Source of the DNA: Trueperaceae bacterium
GTDB lineage: Bacteria > Deinococcota > Deinococci > Deinococcales > Trueperaceae
DNA: 8,880 nt
Reading direction: 5' to 3'
Assembly: GCA_029210865.1 (NCBI GenBank)
Contig: JARGGE010000096.1
Span: 1 to 8,880 of the forward strand
Of this stretch, positions 5,415 through 8,880 are shown piece after piece; within the stretch, counting starts at the first letter, position 1, and each line of letters begins with the position of its first letter. Position numbers and translations under genes: made by a program. The notes under the pieces are model-generated. The model did no database searches and was not told where the DNA came from. It saw only the letters and a program-made list of their open reading frames with translations.

Positions 5415-5699
5415 ATGCGCATCGAGTTCACCGGAGCGGTCTTCGAGTGGCGGGGTCCGGCCCCGTTCTTCTACGTGGCGGTGCCCGACGCCGAGAGCGC
5501 CGAGGTCGGCGCGGTGGCGTCCGCCGTCACCTACGGTTGGGGGATGGTGCCGGTGACCGCGTGCATCGGCGGCACCGAGTGGCCCACGTCGCTCTTCCCC
5601 AAGGACGGTCGCTACCTGGTGCCGCTCAAGGACGCGGTGCGCAAGGCCGAGCGCATCGGCGCGGGCGACGTGGTGGCGGTCCGGTTGGAGGCATGGTGA
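5415..5699 (+). CDS. DUF1905 domain protein
   Basis: This 94-residue protein is essentially one DUF1905 domain (PF08922-like), a small beta-rich fold of unknown function. Typical pieces are the opening RIEFTGAVFEWRGPAPFFYV, a central VTYGWGMVPVTACIGGTEW, then SLFPKDGRYLVPLKDAVRKAERIGAGD and a closing VAVRL strand. GGAGGGGG (5405-5412) precedes the ATG at 5415. A -10-like TAGCAT at 5384-5389 might add a local promoter, though no -35 is evident. In many bacteria this domain is fused to the YdeI/OmdA domain; here that partner is a separate gene at 3288-3881. The next gene follows after 1 nt, so the two form an operon. Confidence 0.82.
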   Translation: MRIEFTGAVFEWRGPAPFFYVAVPDAESAEVGAVASAVTYGWGMVPVTACIGGTEWPTSLFPKDGRYLVPLKDAVRKAERIGAGDVVAVRLEAW

Positions 5700-5700
5700 C

Positions 5701-6078
5701 GTGACGGCGCGGGGGGCCGACGACCCCGCCGTCGACGCCTTCTTCGCGGGCCGCCCCGCGTCGCGGGCGCTCTTCGACGCGGTCCGGGCATGCGTCGAGG
5801 CGATCGGCCCGTTCGAGCTCCGCACGAGCACGAGCCAGGTCGCCTTCCGCCGGCGGGTGGGCTTCGCGTACGCCTGGGTGCCGGGCGACTACGTCCGGAG
5901 CGACGTCCCGCTGGTGCTCACGGTGGGGCTGCGGCGCCGCGACCCCTCCCCGCGCTGGAAGCAGGTGGTGGAGCCGCGGCCGGGGCGCTTCACCCACCAC
6001 CTGGAGCTGCGCGCCGTCGCGGAGGTGGACGACGCGGTGCGGACGTGGCTCGAAGAGGCGTGGGGCGCCGCCGGGTGA
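5701..6078 (+). CDS. DUF5655 domain protein
   Basis: A 125-residue protein covering one DUF5655 domain, function unknown. Recognisable parts are DAFFAGRPASRALFDAV (12-28), FELRTSTSQVAFRRRVGFAYAWVP (about 37-60), a PLVLTVGLRRRDPSPRWKQVVEP block and the end RFTHHLELRAVAEVDDAVRTWLEEAW. The start is a GTG at 5701, one base after the DUF1905 stop, with GGAGG (5687-5691) 9 nt upstream inside the previous gene. Such proteins often lie near YdeI- and DUF1801-type genes, which agrees with this neighbourhood but does not reveal a job. The stop lies 9 nt from the stop codon of the convergent ATPase gene. Confidence 0.8.
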   Translation: MTARGADDPAVDAFFAGRPASRALFDAVRACVEAIGPFELRTSTSQVAFRRRVGFAYAWVPGDYVRSDVPLVLTVGLRRRDPSPRWKQVVEPRPGRFTHHLELRAVAEVDDAVRTWLEEAWGAAG

Positions 6079-6087
6079 CCGTCTTGG

Positions 6088-7578
6088 TCAGTCCGCGAAC
6101 AGGTCGTCGAGCGTCAGGGCGATGACGGGCCGGCCCTGCCGCGCGGCGACGTCGACGAAACCCTCCTCGAAGCCGGCCGCCGCGACGTACAGCAGCGGGT
6201 CATCGGCTTGGAGCGCGGTGTGCGCCCAAGCGCGACCAGCCGCCGCCGCCCGCTCCAGCATGGCCAGGTGGCGGAAGTGCACGTCGGCGGGCGTCGGGCG
6301 AGCGTTCCACTTCACGGCACCGCTCAGGATCCGGCCGTCGATGAGCGGTGCGACGACGTCGATCTTCAGGAGGGCGCCCTCCTGGTCGCGTCCCTCCCAG
6401 CGGCCCCAGCGCTCGACGAGCGGGTAACCCCGGGTGCGGCGCAACCGGTCGTAGGCCTGCGTCGCGACCCGTTCGAACTCGATCCCGACGAAGGCGGCGA
6501 AGCGCGGCGCGACGAACGCGGTCCAGACGTCGAGCGGCGCCTCGCGGTCGAGGAGCGCCAAATGGGGTTCGACGAAGCGATGATGGAAGCGCACGGCCGG
6601 ATCGGCCACGGCGTACGCCACCGCCTCGTTCGGTCGGGCGTCGACCTTGGTGCGCGCGGTGAGGTAGCCGAGGTCGACGAGGCGGGCGAGCTTGTCCCGC
6701 AGACCAGCGTCGTGGGCGACGCCCGTGCGTTGCGCGATCTCGTTGCGCCGCGTCTGGCCGGTCGCGACCGCGCGCAAGATCGCACGGTACTTGGGCACGT
6801 CGCGCAGGCCCTGTTCCTGATCGAGCGCCGTCTCGACCAGCTGGCGCACTTCGCCGCGCGGCGACAGCGACAACCGCGCGGCGTTCTCGACGAGGGGCGC
6901 GGTCGGATCGACGGCAGCGAGGTACCTGGGGGTGCCACCGAACACCGCGTACGCCTCGATCCGTTCGCGGAGCGAGTCGAACGGGGCGAGGGCGGCGGCG
7001 TCGCGATAGTCGAAGGGCTCGAGGTGGTGGCGCCAGTGGAAGCGGCCGTACAGCGGCGCCCCACCGCCGGCGAGGGCCTCCATCGTGTGGACCACCGAGC
7101 CCGCGAGCACCATCAGGAAGGACCGCGGCGGCCGGCGCCGTTCCCAGGCCGCGTTCAGCTCGCTGGCGACGGTCGCGAGGCCGCGCTCGTCCTCGGCCAG
7201 GTGCTGGAACTCGTCGATCACGACGACGAGCGGCTCGGGTGCGCGCAGGTCGAGCAACAGCTGGAACACGCTGCGCCACGTGGGGTGGTCGTCGGGTTCG
7301 ATCGGCTCGCCGCTCCAGCGGGCGAGGTCGAGGAGCAACGGGCGCCGGTTCTGTTCCGGGCTCGTGCGCGACGCCGTGAAGGCGAACGCTTGCCGCTCGG
7401 TCCAGGTGGCGAGCAGCAGGAACGTCTTGCCGACGCGCCGGCGTCCGGTCAGCAGCGCCAGCCGCGGCTCTCCGGCGGTCGCGAGCGACCGGAGCTCGGC
7501 GACTTCCGCCTGGCGGTCGATCAGGGTCGGAGGGTGCGACGACGACGCTATATCGCCTGCAATCGTAAATGCCAGCAA
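6088..7578 (-). CDS. AAA ATPase with DUF234-like nuclease-fold C-terminus
   Basis: A 496-residue protein of the archaeal-type ATPase/DUF234 family. The ATPase domain has Walker A GRRRVGKT (45-52) and Walker B LVVVIDEF (117-124, D122 and E123), with an LAGSVVHTMEAL sensor-like segment near 158-170. A winged-helix region follows (about 262-312, with RRNEIAQRTGVAHDAGLRDKL). The C-terminal part (about 330-496) has the PD-(D/E)XK-like order E367/E369, D407 in LLKIDVVA, then GAVKWN (420-425), where K423 is kept but the Glu two residues before it is A421. The cellular role of this family is poorly known; ATP-driven nucleic acid or defence functions are guesses. The start is unclear: the frame begins with TTG at 7578 without a ribosome binding site, and no ATG or GTG lies before Walker A. 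The ATG at 7582 is in another frame. Confidence 0.82.
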   Translation of the reverse strand: MLAFTIAGDIASSSHPPTLIDRQAEVAELRSLATAGEPRLALLTGRRRVGKTFLLLATWTERQAFAFTASRTSPEQNRRPLLLDLARWSGEPIEPDDHPTWRSVFQLLLDLRAPEPLVVVIDEFQHLAEDERGLATVASELNAAWERRRPPRSFLMVLAGSVVHTMEALAGGGAPLYGRFHWRHHLEPFDYRDAAALAPFDSLRERIEAYAVFGGTPRYLAAVDPTAPLVENAARLSLSPRGEVRQLVETALDQEQGLRDVPKYRAILRAVATGQTRRNEIAQRTGVAHDAGLRDKLARLVDLGYLTARTKVDARPNEAVAYAVADPAVRFHHRFVEPHLALLDREAPLDVWTAFVAPRFAAFVGIEFERVATQAYDRLRRTRGYPLVERWGRWEGRDQEGALLKIDVVAPLIDGRILSGAVKWNARPTPADVHFRHLAMLERAAAAGRAWAHTALQADDPLLYVAAAGFEEGFVDVAARQGRPVIALTLDDLFAD

Positions 7579-7596
7579 TCATGAACGCAAGCAGAC
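7549..7596. repeat. Three imperfect 16-bp tandem repeats in the divergent start region
   Basis: Units at 7549-7564, 7565-7580 and 7581-7596 share a core: GCCTGCAATC, GCCAGCAATC and GCAAGCAGAC. Each neighbouring pair matches at about 10 of 16 positions. This patch is much more AT-rich than its surroundings. It lies over the proposed start of the minus-strand ATPase and upstream of the plus-strand glycosylase. It may be a binding site for a regulator of either gene. The similarity is modest and could be chance. Confidence 0.35.
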
Positions 7597-7601
7597 ACGC
7601 A

Positions 7602-7644
7602 CGCATGCCGTGAACGACGCGGCATGCGGTGGTACCTTCCGCCC
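7602..7644 (+). promoter_or_regulatory. Leaderless promoter with an 8-bp inverted repeat
   Basis: CGCATGCC (7602-7609) and GGCATGCG (7621-7628) are perfect 8-bp arms with an 11-nt spacer. A -10 box TACCTT lies at 7633-7638, preceded by TG at 7629-7632 (TGGTACCTT overall), and exactly 6 nt before the GTG at 7645. That spacing is typical of leaderless transcripts starting on the initiation codon. A weak -35 (GTGAAC, 7610-7615) is 17 nt upstream of the -10. The dyad brackets the -35 and reaches the -10, so a bound repressor would block transcription. Confidence 0.5.
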
Positions 7645-8784
7645 GTGCGCCTCACCGACCGCCAGCTCAACCGCGCGAGCCTCGCCCGCCAGCTCCTGCT
7701 CGAGCGCGAGCGCCTGCCGGTGGTGGACGCCGTGCGCCGGGTCCTGGCGCTCCAGGCGCAGGAGCCCGCCTCGCCCTACCTGGCGTTGTGGAACCGCGTG
7801 CGCGACTTCGACCCGGTCGAGCTCGACGACGCCTTCCGCACCTTCGCGGTGGTCAAGGCGACCCTCGTGCGCCTCACGCTGCACGCCGTCGCCGCCGAGG
7901 ACCGCGCGCCGTTCCACGCGGCGATGCGCCCGACCTTGCGCGCCGCGGGCCTGTACGACGAGCGCTTCCGCACCACCGGCCTCACGCCCACCGACGCCGA
8001 CGCCCTGGTGCTGTCGCTCGTCGCCTTCGCCCACCGGCCGCGCGACCGGGTGGCGATCGAGGCGATGCTCGCCGAGCACCTCGGCGCGCCGCCGGAGCCT
8101 GGTCTCTGGCGGGGGCTGCGGTTGGTCGCACCGCTCGTGCACGCGCCCAACGCGGGGCCGTGGGCGTTCGGCGCGACGCCGTCCTACGTCGCCGCGCCCG
8201 CCTCGCCATCGCCCACCGACGAGGCGAGGGCGCGAACCGAGCTGATCCGGCGCTACCTGGCGGCGTTCGGCCCCGCGACGCCCCGGGACTTCGCGCGCTA
8301 CGCGCGCCTGCGCCAAACGGAGGTCAGGCCCGCCTTCGAGGCGCTCTCGGACGTCTTGGTGGTCCGGCCGGGTCCTGGCGGAGCGACGCTCTACGACGTT
8401 CCCGACGCCCCCCTGCCCGACGGCGACGCCCCGGCGCCGCCGCGCCTGCTGCCGATGTGGGACTCGGTCCTGCTCGCCTACGCCGACCGCGGCCGGGTGC
8501 TCCCCGAGCCGTACCGGGCGCGGGTGATCCGGCGCAACGGCGACGTGCTGCCGACGGTGCTCGTCGATGGCTACGTCGCGGGGGTGTGGCGGCCCGTCGA
8601 CGGCGGCGTCGAGGTGACCGCCTTCCACGCGCTCGACGACGACGCGTGGGACGGCGTCGAGCGCGAGGCGCGGGTGCTGCGGTCCCTGCTGGCGGAGCGC
8701 GACCCGCAGGCGTACGGGCGCTTCGGGCATTGGTGGGCCAAGGGCCTCCCGAGCGCTCAGGTGCGGGTGCTGAGCGGCGCTTAG
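7645..8784 (+). CDS. AlkZ-like winged-helix DNA glycosylase (HTH_42)
   Basis: This 379-residue protein belongs to the winged helix DNA-binding (HTH_42, PF06224) family that includes the interstrand-crosslink glycosylase AlkZ and E. coli YcaQ/AlkX. The catalytic QxQ motif is present as Q37-A-Q39 in VLALQAQEPASPYLALWNRV, at the same numbers as Streptomyces AlkZ when the GTG at 7645 is used. That agreement and the leaderless -10 box favour 7645 over the ATG at 7624. Later segments include FAVVKATLVRLTLHAVAAED, RYLAAFGPATPRDFARYARL and LLPMWDSVLLAY, all typical of the family. It likely excises bulky N7-alkylguanine adducts. No natural-product biosynthesis genes are nearby, so a general repair role is more likely than self-resistance. 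The stop overlaps the stop of the convergent gene. Confidence 0.85.
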   Translation: MRLTDRQLNRASLARQLLLERERLPVVDAVRRVLALQAQEPASPYLALWNRVRDFDPVELDDAFRTFAVVKATLVRLTLHAVAAEDRAPFHAAMRPTLRAAGLYDERFRTTGLTPTDADALVLSLVAFAHRPRDRVAIEAMLAEHLGAPPEPGLWRGLRLVAPLVHAPNAGPWAFGATPSYVAAPASPSPTDEARARTELIRRYLAAFGPATPRDFARYARLRQTEVRPAFEALSDVLVVRPGPGGATLYDVPDAPLPDGDAPAPPRLLPMWDSVLLAYADRGRVLPEPYRARVIRRNGDVLPTVLVDGYVAGVWRPVDGGVEVTAFHALDDDAWDGVEREARVLRSLLAERDPQAYGRFGHWWAKGLPSAQVRVLSGA

Positions 8785-8880
8785 ACCGGCAGCACCCACG
8801 CGATCGCGAGCACGAGCGCGCTCCCGATCGGCGCCAGCCCGGGCACCCCGAAGGCCGCCGCGAGCATCGTGGGGGCGGCC
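8781..8880 (-). CDS. C-terminal end of a membrane protein (partial)
   Basis: Reading the minus strand from the window edge gives 32 residues, AAPTMLAAAFGVPGLAPIGS followed by ALVLAIAWVLPV, then TAA at 8783-8781. The composition is that of a transmembrane helix pair with a glycine/proline turn. The TAA shares two bases with the TAG of the AlkZ-like gene, so the two genes end tail to tail. The rest lies outside the window. The call rests on composition and an open frame of only 32 codons. Confidence 0.5.
   Translation of the reverse strand, partial: AAPTMLAAAFGVPGLAPIGSALVLAIAWVLPV

Noticed and set aside
4250..5431. 393-codon minus-strand open frame opposite ant(6)
   Set aside because: It is His/Arg-rich with no motif, and the opposite strand aligns along its length with ANT(6).
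6200..7606. Long open frames on both strands over the ATPase gene
   Set aside because: None carries motifs. The frame ending at 6088 has Walker A, Walker B and DUF234-like blocks. The ATG at 7582 belongs to a shadow frame.
7579..8799. 406-codon minus-strand open frame opposite the AlkZ-like gene
   Set aside because: Its composition is typical of an antisense frame, and the plus frame has the QxQ motif and family blocks.
1..8880. CRISPR array, tRNA, rRNA or insertion sequence
   Set aside because: No regular spaced repeats, cloverleaf, rRNA-like segment, transposase motif or terminal inverted repeats were seen on either strand.

Overview
The window is very GC-rich, low in lysine codons and densely packed with short intergenic gaps. 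Two coding genes appear to use TANNNT-type promoters, and one of them looks leaderless. This fits a free-living high-GC bacterium. The protein flavour (DUF5655, DUF1905, YdeI and PIN_3/DUF6364 families, plus a secreted beta-domain remnant) suggests a Trueperaceae-like member of the Deinococcota or an actinomycete. That placement is inference only: no rRNA, tRNA or other phylogenetic marker is present, and no transposase, integrase, attC site or CRISPR array is visible.

Layout, left to right. (1) 158-868: an AlkD-superfamily (COG4912) DNA alkylation-repair protein. (2) 907-1592: a ribbon-helix-helix antitoxin (DUF6364 type) overlapping a PIN-domain toxin. (3) 1614-2590, minus strand: a small lipoprotein with a putative TetR-derived gene upstream. 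That gene has lost its DNA-binding domain; its N-terminus is replaced by a fragment resembling the end of a secreted DNRLRE-type beta domain. (4) 2613-3264: an overlapping MntA-HepT (MNT/HEPN) toxin-antitoxin pair. (5) 3288-3881: a YdeI/OmpD-associated protein. (6) 3925-5386: a YefM-YoeB locus with a recognisable promoter and operator, followed by an ANT(6)-like aminoglycoside adenylyltransferase overlapping it by ATGA. The yoeB gene carries two +1 frameshifts, and the ANT(6)-like protein has lost both aspartates of its DxD motif. (7) 5415-6078: small DUF1905 and DUF5655 proteins. (8) 6090-7578, minus strand: an AAA ATPase fused to a DUF234-like nuclease-fold C-terminus. (9) 7645-8784: an AlkZ-like winged-helix DNA glycosylase with an intact QxQ motif, starting at a leaderless-looking promoter with an 8-bp inverted repeat. 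(10) 8781-8880, minus strand: the C-terminus of a membrane protein.

The region reads as an accessory strip. Three unrelated toxin-antitoxin loci fall within about 3.6 kb. A decaying TA/resistance block separates YdeI- and DUF1905-type genes, which are often fused in one protein elsewhere, and two unrelated alkylation-repair glycosylase families sit at the two ends. The most informative signals are the chimeric TetR remnant, the doubly frameshifted yoeB behind a preserved operator, and the ANT(6)-like protein with DxD changed to GxG.
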